Below are positions 1-6,349 of a DNA stretch of 13,909 nt, piece after piece; position 1 is the stretch's first letter, and each line of letters opens with the position of its first letter. Source of the stretch: JAMCXS01 sp964459065 (GTDB lineage: Bacteria; Acidobacteriota; Terriglobia; UBA7540); NCBI GenBank assembly GCA_964459065.1, contig CAYWMN010000084.1, positions 1 through 13,909 of the forward strand, in the 5' to 3' direction. The notes under the pieces were generated by a model, which searched no databases, was not told the DNA's origin, and saw nothing but the letters and a program-made list of their open reading frames with translations. A program made the position numbers and the translations under genes.

Positions 1-95
1 CGGGGACTAATCTGGCTAACAAGGGAACGTTCGGAGTTATCCAAAATGCTGGCGCACCTCGCGTCGTCCAGTTAGCCTTCCGGGTTGTTTTCTGA
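1..95 (+). CDS. 3' end of an upstream Oar-like TonB-dependent receptor paralogue (partial)
   Basis: The window opens inside a reading frame (first full codon at 3) that ends at TGA 93-95. It encodes about 30 residues ending in AFRVVF. They match the last 30 residues of the complete receptor at 2455-5901 except for one Val/Ile change. At the DNA level the first 55 bases are identical and I count 8 differences in the next 40, nearly all silent. A terminal phenylalanine is the usual outer-membrane beta-barrel signature recognised by the BAM machinery. So this is the C-terminal strand of a second receptor lying in tandem upstream of the regulator. Nothing can be said about its N-terminus or plug, which lie outside the window. 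A pseudogene upstream cannot be excluded, although the silent pattern of substitutions argues that this end has been under selection. Confidence 0.85.
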   Translation, partial: GTNLANKGTFGVIQNAGAPRVVQLAFRVVF

Positions 96-134
96 GCTGC
101 CACCTGGAAAGAAAACATCTGTCATGTTGGTCGA

Positions 135-183
135 GGGAGAATCTAATGGGCTGAGGAGAGTAGTAGGCCCATTAGATTCTCCC
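135..183 (+). terminator. Long perfect hairpin after the upstream receptor (terminator or processing stem)
   Basis: GGGAGAATCTAATGGGC (135-151) pairs perfectly over 17 bp with 167-183 around a 15-base loop (152-166). It starts 40 bases after the stop codon at 93-95. Only a short CTTTT follows (187-191), so it is not a textbook intrinsic terminator. It may instead be an mRNA 3'-end protecting stem or a bidirectional terminator for the opposing minus-strand genes. Stem and loop recur at 5943-5987. Confidence 0.55.
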
Positions 184-213
184 GAGGCTTTTCGGTATTT
201 GTCAGCATTCCAA

Positions 214-339
214 CTAAGTATGAAAGTCCAGTCGGGCCGGACATCCTCTACATGCGGACACGCCGGTTAAGCTTCCCGCTGCGGTAACACTGCCTACCGT
301 TTGGAGAAACTTCCGGCGAGAACACCTGCTATTTTGCAT
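214..339 (-). pseudogene. Truncated gene: Tat signal peptide with its mature domain missing
   Basis: Reading leftward from ATG at 339-337, 41 codons run to a stop at 216-214. The first 29 residues form a textbook twin-arginine leader. They comprise a polar n-region, the motif SRRKFLQ (residues 8-14), a moderately hydrophobic h-region (VGSVTAAGSLTG) and a GVSA cleavage-like end near residue 29. An AGAAAGG Shine-Dalgarno lies 9 bases upstream of this ATG, which supports this start over the longer frame that opens at 507. After about residue 30 the frame enters the receptor 3' repeat (ends at 250) and stops within 12 codons, so no cofactor or enzyme domain follows. I read this as the 5' remnant of an exported enzyme gene, like the Tat-exported protein at 6350-8476, whose body was lost when the repeat was joined here. 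The leader could instead be a chance frame, but the motif, spacing and SD together make that unlikely. Confidence 0.65.
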
Positions 340-740
340 GGTTCGGCAACCTTTCTTTCGAAACTGAAAACTAGCGAAAAAAGGAGTGCATTGCAAAGGG
401 AAAAGAGCATTAAGCTCGTAAACAATGCAAGGGTACTCGCTCGCGACTTTCTTTTGCCGGTTAACCAGAGGGATAGACTGCCCTCTTGGGCCACGTTTTG
501 GAACCACTGGCCCAGTACGAGCTGGCTCCCCTGAGATCGGAGTCTCGGGGGCACTCAGTTTTCTTTCGTAGCCGCAGTTGGTGCTGGAGATAATTGGTTA
601 GGATGGGCGAAGCTGTTTTGCAGGGACGACATGCAGAGGAGAGACCAAAGTGGGAATCCAGTGTCGTAATTGCGAATCAATAACTTATTGGAGGGAACTT
701 GACCGTTTTCAGACGGTTGCTTCTGGAGCAGAGCCGAGGG
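340..740. other. Intergenic region between Tat remnant and regulator gene; two hairpins, no gene seen
   Basis: No convincing coding frame: the frames here have poor composition and no ribosome sites. There are two inverted repeats. TGGGCCA 487-493 pairs with TGGCCCA 508-514, with a small inner GTT/AAC pair. CCCCTGAGA 528-536 pairs with TCTCGGGGG 543-551 with one G-U and a six-base loop; CAGTTTTCTTT follows a few bases later. The second could be a weak rightward terminator. Both lie upstream of the Tat remnant and downstream of the regulator, so they may also end regulator transcription. A small ACCGT/ACGGT hairpin sits near 702-717, just past the regulator stop codon. Confidence 0.4.
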
Positions 741-2042
741 TTACTTTGAGACCGAGACTGCCCGATAAGTTATGGGAGTGATCTTCACGGGCATATTGTT
801 GACACTGTCTGTGCGGAGCAGGATCTCAAAGTACCTTGCCTTGCCGTCCTTCCAAAGTCCTTTCTGTTTCAAAAAACTAATAAAGGAGCCGGACGTACTA
901 ACGAAGTGGAATGCGGCTTCGGTACCAGCCATTTCGTTGCCCTCCAAAATCAGGACATTCCCGTTGTGGTTTAGGTTCGGAAGGTAAACCACGTCGGCAT
1001 ACTCTGTGCCACCAATTGGATTGCTTACGTATGTCATTTGTTCTCCGGGCTCCGGATGGAGATTACGGTAGTAGGAAATCCAGGACTTTGAATTGACTTC
1101 GGGAACGAAATTCCTTTGGCTTCGGAAGAGTCCTGTCCACGGGTCTGAATTCTCATCTCCCAGGAAGATGCAGTTCCCAGACTGAAAATCACGGATGCTC
1201 ATGTTCCTGGCAAAATGGACGGACAATAAGTCTACAGGAAAACCTTGTGAACGCGTAATCCTGGTGATAACGCGCAGGGCGGCCTCTCCTGTGAATTTTG
1301 CGTCGAAGACTTCACTTATTCCATGCGGGCGCAGCACTTTAGAGTACGTGTGGTTCGCATAGTCGGATAGGGGTAACCTTTGATGCTCAAGCTGCTCGAC
1401 CATGGCCAGGGATGCGTCTGGGATAACGATTACGGTGGGCAATTGCGGATCGAACAGCACGGGCCAGATGCTCTGAGGCGGTGAGATGTTCTTGCGAAAT
1501 GGGACATTAGCAGTTGCTCTCGCTGGGTGTCCCCGAATTCCAATGGTCACTGAACCCAATGCGAAACCCAAAGCCAAAATTCCAACCATGGTCGTGACTC
1601 CCAGAGGCAGTCTACGTCCCGCTTGTTTCTCAGGCGCCGAGTGCTGCGAAGCAGTGACGGCAGTAGTTTCCTGGCCATTAGGTTGAGGCCGGTGCTTTTG
1701 GAAAGTAGGAACGTACGTTCCCTTAGGAAGGTTTATGACGAGAGGTTCGTCTTGACCCTCAAGGCTGAAATAGTGTTCCAGCTGCATGCGTAATCGGCGA
1801 GCTTCAACGCGAACAATATTGTCAGCACCCGCGTCGTAGTTTGGTGCCCGACCGCAGACATAGTGGCCGATGACGCGCTCGCGGATTTCATCTGATTTTC
1901 CCGCCAAGCTTGTTTTGCAAATGAAGAGTAGGAATTTGCGAAGCTGGGGGGATTTTTGAAATCGATTAGATGCTGCTACGCGTTCGACAAGTCTCCAACG
2001 CTCGTCCTCGCTTAGCAAGTGCTCGCTGCCAGAGTCCACCAT
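741..2042 (-). CDS. Membrane-anchored winged-helix transcriptional regulator (ToxR/CadC-like layout) with periplasmic C-terminal domain
   Basis: 433 residues. Residues about 15-115 form a winged-helix-type DNA-binding region with hallmarks RFQKSPQLRKFLLFI (27-41), NIVRVEARRLRMQLEHYF (75-92) and LPKGTYVPTF (105-114). I recognise this arrangement from many acidobacterial regulators. A polar, Gln/Ala/Pro-rich linker (115-144) leads to one hydrophobic membrane segment (about 145-169), then a periplasmic domain of about 260 residues. That domain contains IFLGDENSDPWTGLF and GNVLILEGNEMAGTEAAFHF, which I recall as recurring in this acidobacterial family, where they presumably sense or bind a ligand. 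GGGAG lies 6 bases before the ATG, supporting this start. The gene is divergent from the receptor at 2455, with three tandem 11-bp repeats beginning 48 bases upstream of its start. The likely role is to sense an envelope signal and control itself and the receptor. DNA-binding membrane regulator is fairly sure; ligand and targets are inference. Confidence 0.8.
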   Translation of the reverse strand: MVDSGSEHLLSEDERWRLVERVAASNRFQKSPQLRKFLLFICKTSLAGKSDEIRERVIGHYVCGRAPNYDAGADNIVRVEARRLRMQLEHYFSLEGQDEPLVINLPKGTYVPTFQKHRPQPNGQETTAVTASQHSAPEKQAGRRLPLGVTTMVGILALGFALGSVTIGIRGHPARATANVPFRKNISPPQSIWPVLFDPQLPTVIVIPDASLAMVEQLEHQRLPLSDYANHTYSKVLRPHGISEVFDAKFTGEAALRVITRITRSQGFPVDLLSVHFARNMSIRDFQSGNCIFLGDENSDPWTGLFRSQRNFVPEVNSKSWISYYRNLHPEPGEQMTYVSNPIGGTEYADVVYLPNLNHNGNVLILEGNEMAGTEAAFHFVSTSGSFISFLKQKGLWKDGKARYFEILLRTDSVNNMPVKITPITYRAVSVSK

Positions 2043-2058
2043 GTGACGCTCCCGAGCT

Positions 2059-2064
2059 TATATA
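2059..2064 (-). promoter_or_regulatory. Candidate -10 box of the regulator gene
   Basis: The AT-rich patch TTATATAATC (2058-2067) is the only -10-like sequence between the regulator ATG and the 11-bp repeat array. Read on the minus strand it gives TATATA. No good -35 is visible at 17 bp; that position lies next to the repeat array, as expected for an activator-dependent promoter. A TATAAT also reads on the plus strand at 2061-2066. Confidence 0.3.
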
Positions 2065-2089
2065 ATCGAGTGGTTCGCCGCAGCCCTTC

Positions 2090-2122
2090 CGTAACATTAC
2101 CGTAACATTACCGTAATATCAC
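2090..2122. promoter_or_regulatory. Operator candidate: three tandem 11-bp repeats
   Basis: CGTAACATTAC (2090-2100) is followed with no spacer by an identical copy (2101-2111) and a variant CGTAATATCAC (2112-2122). Each unit contains GTAA-NN-TTAC, an inverted pair (the third has one mismatch). Eleven-bp periodicity places the sites on one face of the helix. OmpR/PhoB-type winged-helix proteins bind direct repeats with about this spacing. The array lies 48-80 bases upstream of the regulator start and 333 bases upstream of the receptor start, so autoregulation and control of the receptor are both plausible. Confidence 0.6.
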
Positions 2123-2402
2123 TTGTAGCCATCCCGAGAATGGGTCACCGTCCGTACCAAGGTTTGGCATCATGCTAAAGCGGACGGAAAGCGATTGTCA
2201 AGAGGGTAATGCTGCCCGCATCGCCAGCGGTAACCCCCACGTGCAGGCGGGGTTAGCATGTAAATTTCGTTCTGCTTATAGCAAGCAAGGCGCTGGCCAG
2301 GCGTTTTCTTAAAGGTTGAAGCTAGTAGTAGGAGGGCAGTGTGCTGGACTCGGGCAACCTACAAGTAGCTTGCAGATCACTCCAGTTATTCAACCAACAG
2401 CT

Positions 2403-2419
2403 CCTGGAAAACATCTGTC
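2403..2419 (+). repeat. Short motif shared by the receptor leader and both receptor 3' flanks
   Basis: CCTGGAAA followed directly by ACATCTGTC in the leader. The same two blocks occur, separated by a 4-base GAAA or CAAA insertion, just after the receptor stop codons at 103-123 and 5909-5929. It may be a scar of the tandem receptor duplication or a conserved RNA element. Confidence 0.35.
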
Positions 2420-2443
2420 CTTAATCAAGGCACTTGAAACATT

Positions 2444-2449
2444 GGGAGG
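2444..2449 (+). promoter_or_regulatory. Ribosome binding site that fixes the receptor start
   Basis: GGGAGG ends 5 bases before ATG 2455-2457. The frame is open upstream to a TTG at 2434, but that start would place the site inside the coding sequence and spoil the signal peptide. ATG 2455 is therefore preferred. Confidence 0.8.
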
Positions 2450-2454
2450 TTGCA

Positions 2455-5400
2455 ATGAGGAAGATATTCCAAGTTTTCTTTGTAGCGGCTATAGGGATGT
2501 TTCTGTTCTCAAGTTTGGGGCATGCCCAGTTATATCAGGCGAAAATTGATGGGCAGGTGACTGATCCATCGGGAGCCCGCATTCCGGGAGCTACTGTGAT
2601 CGCAACTAATACCAACACGGGAGTTCAGGTTCAGATTCAAACAACTCCCGATGGGAATTATGTGCTTCCGCCCATTAACCCCGGGACGTACACACTTACA
2701 GTGAAAGCCAAGGGCTTTAAAGAATACGTCCAGGCAGGCGTGACCGTTTCCGTCGGCCAGGAGCTACGCCTTAACTTTCCCTTACAACTGGGCGCCGCAA
2801 CTCAACGGGTAACCGTGACGGCAGCGCCGCCGATGCTCACCACAACAAATGCGGACAATTCTCAGATTTTCACCAGAAGTTATATTGAGAAGTTGTATGT
2901 TCCGTATCGCAATCCGATAAATTTGGTCATGCTGGCGCCCGGAGTAAGCTTGACGACCGGTTACGCGGATACAAAGTTTTCTAACACAGGATACAGTAGT
3001 ACGGGAATCAATGCCGGAATGTCAATAAACGGTGGAGGTTCGACAACCGGCGCCAACTCTGTAACGGTCGATGGGGTCTCGGTCACCGTGCCCAATGGCT
3101 TAGGTGGTCTTGTATCGATGCCCTCCTCAGACGCGCTTTCAGAGTTCGCTGTCAAAACGACAAATTTTGACGCATCGTTAGGCCACACGAATGGCGGAAC
3201 GATCGCGATGGCGACACGGGCCGGGACGAACCAGTTTCACGGTTCCTTCGAAGGATATTACGGTAGTCAAGGCCTTAACGCTAACAGCTGGTTCAACAAC
3301 CGGAACGGGATCGACAAGACGCCGGTAACCCGAAGGTTCTATTCGGGCGTGATTGGCGGGCCCATCCAACGGGACAAGATGTTCTTCTTCGTCAGCGGAG
3401 AAAGAGACACCGATCACGCTCCCTACAGCGAGCTCTGGCGGGTGCCCACGGCAGATGAGCGCCAAGGGGACTTTTCGAAGACTCTCAGCCCGGCAGGTAC
3501 ACCACTTGAGATCTACGATCCCCTTACCACGGTGGTGAATGGATCAACGGCAACCAGACAGGCGTTTCCCGGCGCGACGATTCCTGCGGACAGGATCGAC
3601 CCGATGGGCGCGGCGGTGCTGAATGTCTACCCCATGCCTAATCTCGATGTCGCGCCGCAGATTGGGAAGCCGAACTGGGCGCAGTCATACACCGTCCCGG
3701 ATGCAGCAAATCAATGGTCAGCGCGAATCGATCGGACTCTGACCAGCCATCAAAGGATCTTTGGCCGCTTCAGCTTCCTAAATCAGTCGAGTCAATGCGA
3801 AGGATGTCCCAAGGGATTGTATGATGCTCCAGGGATTAGCTCTCAAAAAGGCATAAATATTATGCTGAACCACGCAATAACGCTCAGTAATACCTTTCTG
3901 GCCTCCGTTAGCTACAGCTTTTCTCGCGCCTTTACCAGCCTGTCCTATTCCGCCAACGGCCTCGATCCTAAGCAGCTCAATGTTCCTTCCATTGTGGTCA
4001 ACAATGCACTCAACAAAGCTTGGCCACGTGTCTTCATCGGTTACCCCGCTGAAGGCATTGATCCTATTTATCAACGACTCGTAGCGCGCACCAACAACAC
4101 GTTTCAGATTGTGCCCGCCTTTACGAAGCTTTGGGGTAACCACACGCTCAAGTTCGGAGCTGACATGCGGTACGTCCAATGGGGACAGACTATTTCGAAT
4201 GGTGGCGCGGGAGAATTTGATTTCAATAATACCTTCACCAGATCGGACCCCTTCGCCAGCGCTACGGGGGAAACAAGCGGTACAGCCATGGCTTCTCTGC
4301 TGCTGGGAGTGCCGAGCGGCGGAGGCCTTTCCTACGGCCCAGCTCCCTTCCTTTCGAGCAAATACACAGCGCTCTACCTGCAGGATACTTGGAAAGTTAC
4401 ATCAAAGCTGACGATTACGCCCGGTGTGCGATGGGAAGTGGAGGTGCCTTATGTGGAGCGGCACGATCAACTGGTGCATACCTTTGATCCCAACGTAGCA
4501 TTGCCTGTACAGGTTCCGGGCTACACTCTCCGCGGCGGATTGCTGCTGGCGGGGGTTAACGGGAATCCTCGCACAGATGGCAACACCGATTGGAACAACG
4601 TGGCACCTCGGTTCGGATTTGCTTATCACCTGAGGCCCCATACCGTGATCCGTGGCGGGTATGGCATCTTCTTCAACAGTGAAGTTTACGGACAGAACAA
4701 CAACCTGCCCACGGGTAATATCTACGGCCCGGACACTAGCATCATTGGTTCCGTTGACGGTGGCGCAACCCCCTATGCGACTACGCAGAATCCGTTTCCG
4801 CAGGGACTCAATTTCGGACCTGGGAATAGTATAGGTGTCATGGCCGATGTCGGTGACAACATCGGCAGCCGCTTTTGGGCTCAAAACATGGTCGCCCCAT
4901 ATAATCAACAATGGTCTCTGTCAATCCAGCAGCAACTGGGAGCAAACTCGCTACTGGAAGTGGCCTACGTACATGAACTGAATCTCAAGGGACTCATTGG
5001 GGCGAAGGCCGGCGATGCAACCACGCACTTTAATCAAAATGAGTTGCCGGACAAGTATCTTTCGCTTCAAACGGACCTTTATACCCGGGTGGACAACCCC
5101 TTTTACGGTTATCTCTCCCCCACCAGCACTCTCGGGGCCTCACCCACGGTTACACGACAGCAACTTCTCCTACCGTACCCTCAATTCACATCGATCGACT
5201 ATTACGGAAACGTGAACACTGCGAACTACAACGCCCTTCAGATACAATTCAATAAGCGTCTTTCCCATGGTCTGACGTTTATGTTTAACAACACATGGGC
5301 AAAGACGCTTTCGGCTAATGTGGAAAGCGTTGTGAATCCTGACCGTAACATTTATGGAATCTCGGGCCTGGATCGTGCGGATACCTTGAGCATTGCTTCC

Positions 5401-5901
5401 GTCTATGAGTTGCCCTTTGGGAAAGGGAAATACTTCCTGAGCGGGGCTGGCAGGGGCAAGGAAATTCTAGTGGGCGGCTGGACAGTGAGCGGCATGTACC
5501 ACTTCGCATCGGGAATGCCCCTTTCATTCAGCGACTCGAACGGGCGCCCGAACGTGACCTGCAACCCTTCGAAGAGCGGACCCATTGAGGGGCGTCTCAA
5601 TGATTATTTCAACACGAGTTGCTTTGCTTCTTTGCCAAACCAGTTCACCGTACCGACAAGTCCCGTATTCGTGTCTCACGTTAGAGCGCCGTCTTTTAGT
5701 ACGTTTGACATGGCGGTGTGGAAGTCATTTACGGCATGGGAGCGGTTACATTTTCAGGTACGAGGCGAAGCGTCTAATCTCTTGAACACCCCGAACTTTG
5801 CAGCACCGGGGACTAATCTGGCTAACAAGGGAACGTTCGGAGTTATCCAAAATGCTGGCGCGCCTCGGGTGATCCAATTGGCGTTCCGAGTTGTTTTCTG
5901 A
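2455..5901 (+). CDS. Oar-like TonB-dependent outer-membrane receptor with N-terminal carboxypeptidase-regulatory domain
   Basis: 1148 residues from ATG 2455. A Sec signal peptide (about 1-24, cleavage GHA|Q) is followed by a carboxypeptidase-regulatory/Ig-like beta-sandwich (about 29-111, IDGQVTDPSGARIPGATV ... DGNYVLPPINPGTYTLTV). Next comes a TonB-box-like stretch RVTVTA (118-123), a plug domain, then a barrel to the terminal phenylalanine (QLAFRVVF). Around residues 245-285 the order NGGTIAMATRAGTNQFHGSF then NANSWFNN matches the plug-to-barrel region usual in acidobacterial Oar-type receptors. Length is normal for that group. Such receptors import large ligands, typically oligosaccharides or peptides, across the outer membrane using TonB-ExbBD energy; no TonB gene lies here. 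The gene stands alone, divergent from the regulator, with a hairpin at 5943-5987. A paralogue ends at position 95, so it is one of a tandem pair. No SusD-like partner follows, as is usual for Oar-type proteins. Substrate is unknown; a glycan is inferred from neighbours. Confidence 0.93.
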   Translation: MRKIFQVFFVAAIGMFLFSSLGHAQLYQAKIDGQVTDPSGARIPGATVIATNTNTGVQVQIQTTPDGNYVLPPINPGTYTLTVKAKGFKEYVQAGVTVSVGQELRLNFPLQLGAATQRVTVTAAPPMLTTTNADNSQIFTRSYIEKLYVPYRNPINLVMLAPGVSLTTGYADTKFSNTGYSSTGINAGMSINGGGSTTGANSVTVDGVSVTVPNGLGGLVSMPSSDALSEFAVKTTNFDASLGHTNGGTIAMATRAGTNQFHGSFEGYYGSQGLNANSWFNNRNGIDKTPVTRRFYSGVIGGPIQRDKMFFFVSGERDTDHAPYSELWRVPTADERQGDFSKTLSPAGTPLEIYDPLTTVVNGSTATRQAFPGATIPADRIDPMGAAVLNVYPMPNLDVAPQIGKPNWAQSYTVPDAANQWSARIDRTLTSHQRIFGRFSFLNQSSQCEGCPKGLYDAPGISSQKGINIMLNHAITLSNTFLASVSYSFSRAFTSLSYSANGLDPKQLNVPSIVVNNALNKAWPRVFIGYPAEGIDPIYQRLVARTNNTFQIVPAFTKLWGNHTLKFGADMRYVQWGQTISNGGAGEFDFNNTFTRSDPFASATGETSGTAMASLLLGVPSGGGLSYGPAPFLSSKYTALYLQDTWKVTSKLTITPGVRWEVEVPYVERHDQLVHTFDPNVALPVQVPGYTLRGGLLLAGVNGNPRTDGNTDWNNVAPRFGFAYHLRPHTVIRGGYGIFFNSEVYGQNNNLPTGNIYGPDTSIIGSVDGGATPYATTQNPFPQGLNFGPGNSIGVMADVGDNIGSRFWAQNMVAPYNQQWSLSIQQQLGANSLLEVAYVHELNLKGLIGAKAGDATTHFNQNELPDKYLSLQTDLYTRVDNPFYGYLSPTSTLGASPTVTRQQLLLPYPQFTSIDYYGNVNTANYNALQIQFNKRLSHGLTFMFNNTWAKTLSANVESVVNPDRNIYGISGLDRADTLSIASVYELPFGKGKYFLSGAGRGKEILVGGWTVSGMYHFASGMPLSFSDSNGRPNVTCNPSKSGPIEGRLNDYFNTSCFASLPNQFTVPTSPVFVSHVRAPSFSTFDMAVWKSFTAWERLHFQVRGEASNLLNTPNFAAPGTNLANKGTFGVIQNAGAPRVIQLAFRVVF

Positions 5902-6056
5902 GCTGCCGCCTGGAAACAAAACATCTGTCATCTTGATCGAGGGAGAATCTAATGGGCTGAGGAGAGTAGTAGGCCCATTAGATTCTCTCGAGGCTTTTCG
6001 GTATTTGTCTGCATTCCGGCTGGATATGAAAGTCAAGTAAGGTTGGACATCCTCTA
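5807..6056 (+). repeat. Receptor 3'-module repeat, copy B
   Basis: Second copy of the repeat at 1-250, collinear without gaps. It spans the last 31 codons of the intact receptor and about 155 bases of non-coding DNA. The 45 bases of hairpin and loop from GAGAATC to the matching GATTCTC are identical in the two copies. Confidence 0.9.
5943..5987 (+). terminator. Long hairpin after the intact receptor gene
   Basis: GAGAATCTAATGGGC (5943-5957) pairs over 15 bp with 5973-5987 around the same 15-base loop as in copy A. A T in place of C (5988) shortens the stem by two pairs relative to copy A. CTTTT follows a few bases later (5993-5997). It probably ends or protects the receptor transcript and separates it from the gene at 6350. 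Confidence 0.55.
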
Positions 6057-6245
6057 GGTACGGTAGACTCAGCCAGAGTGTTCGGGGGCTGGGTTCACCG
6101 GCGGATTTGCGTTTCTGGCAACTGCTCGGTATCGTGAGCACCTGCACCACTTGCCATAGCGAGGGTGGCTGGGTGCGATGGTTTCATGCCCCAGGCGATC
6201 AACGGGGGATCCGACAATTTGCATTGCCCTCAGTCCCACTTGGCT

Positions 6246-6275
6246 TTGCACTGAAGAGCAATTCACAATTGATAG
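6246..6275 (+). promoter_or_regulatory. Weak candidate promoter for the Tat-exported GH-like gene
   Basis: TTGCAC (6246-6251) and TGATAG (6270-6275) with an 18-bp spacer, in the AT-richest part of the 293-base gap between the repeat and the ATG at 6350. Nothing else is recognised in 6057-6349. The -10 match is poor, so this is only a suggestion. Confidence 0.2.
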
Positions 6276-6349
6276 ATTAAGAAGAGTGGCCAAGCGCCAC
6301 CCGGCCCGCTCCGGGCAATCCAGCCTATTTCAGGGGAGGATTCATTTTC

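Larger units (their letters stand above)
1..250 (+). repeat. Receptor 3'-module repeat, copy A
   Basis: Direct repeat of 5807-6056 with no insertions or deletions (position 1 aligns with 5807). It covers the receptor 3' end (1-95) and about 155 bases of downstream non-coding DNA. I count roughly 24 mismatches by eye over 250 bases, so about 90% identity. Clean similarity stops after the shared ACATCCTCTA (241-250). The copy begins before the window, so the real duplication is larger, probably the whole receptor gene. Confidence 0.9.
2123..2454. promoter_or_regulatory. Divergent spacer and long 5' leader of the receptor gene
   Basis: About 330 bases without a gene between the repeat array and the receptor start. 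There are two inverted repeats. CCGTCCG (2148-2154) pairs with CGGACGG (2181-2187) across 26 bases. TAACCCC (2231-2237) pairs with GGGGTTA (2249-2255) across 11 bases. A weak promoter, TTAGCA (2253-2258) and TATAGC (2277-2282) with 18-bp spacing, follows the second repeat and would give a leader of about 165 bases. I looked for riboswitch landmarks (cobalamin-type in particular, since receptors often carry one) and recognised none. Confidence 0.3.

Noticed and set aside
1..250. Insertion sequence or transposon ends as the cause of the repeat
   Set aside because: No transposase frame, no terminal inverted repeats bounding the unit and no target duplication seen. The repeat is simply the receptor end plus its flank, so tandem duplication explains it better.
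301..534. 77-codon plus-strand frame opposite the Tat remnant
   Set aside because: Begins with TTG without a ribosome site and reads through hairpins; the minus-strand Tat leader has a motif and an SD.
2090..2122. CRISPR or iteron origin from the tandem repeats
   Set aside because: Units are only 11 bp with no spacers, there are just three, and neither cas nor rep genes are near. Position beside a regulator start favours an operator.
2123..2454. Riboswitch in the receptor leader
   Set aside because: The leader is long and has hairpins, but I could not recognise conserved landmarks of cobalamin, TPP or other common classes.
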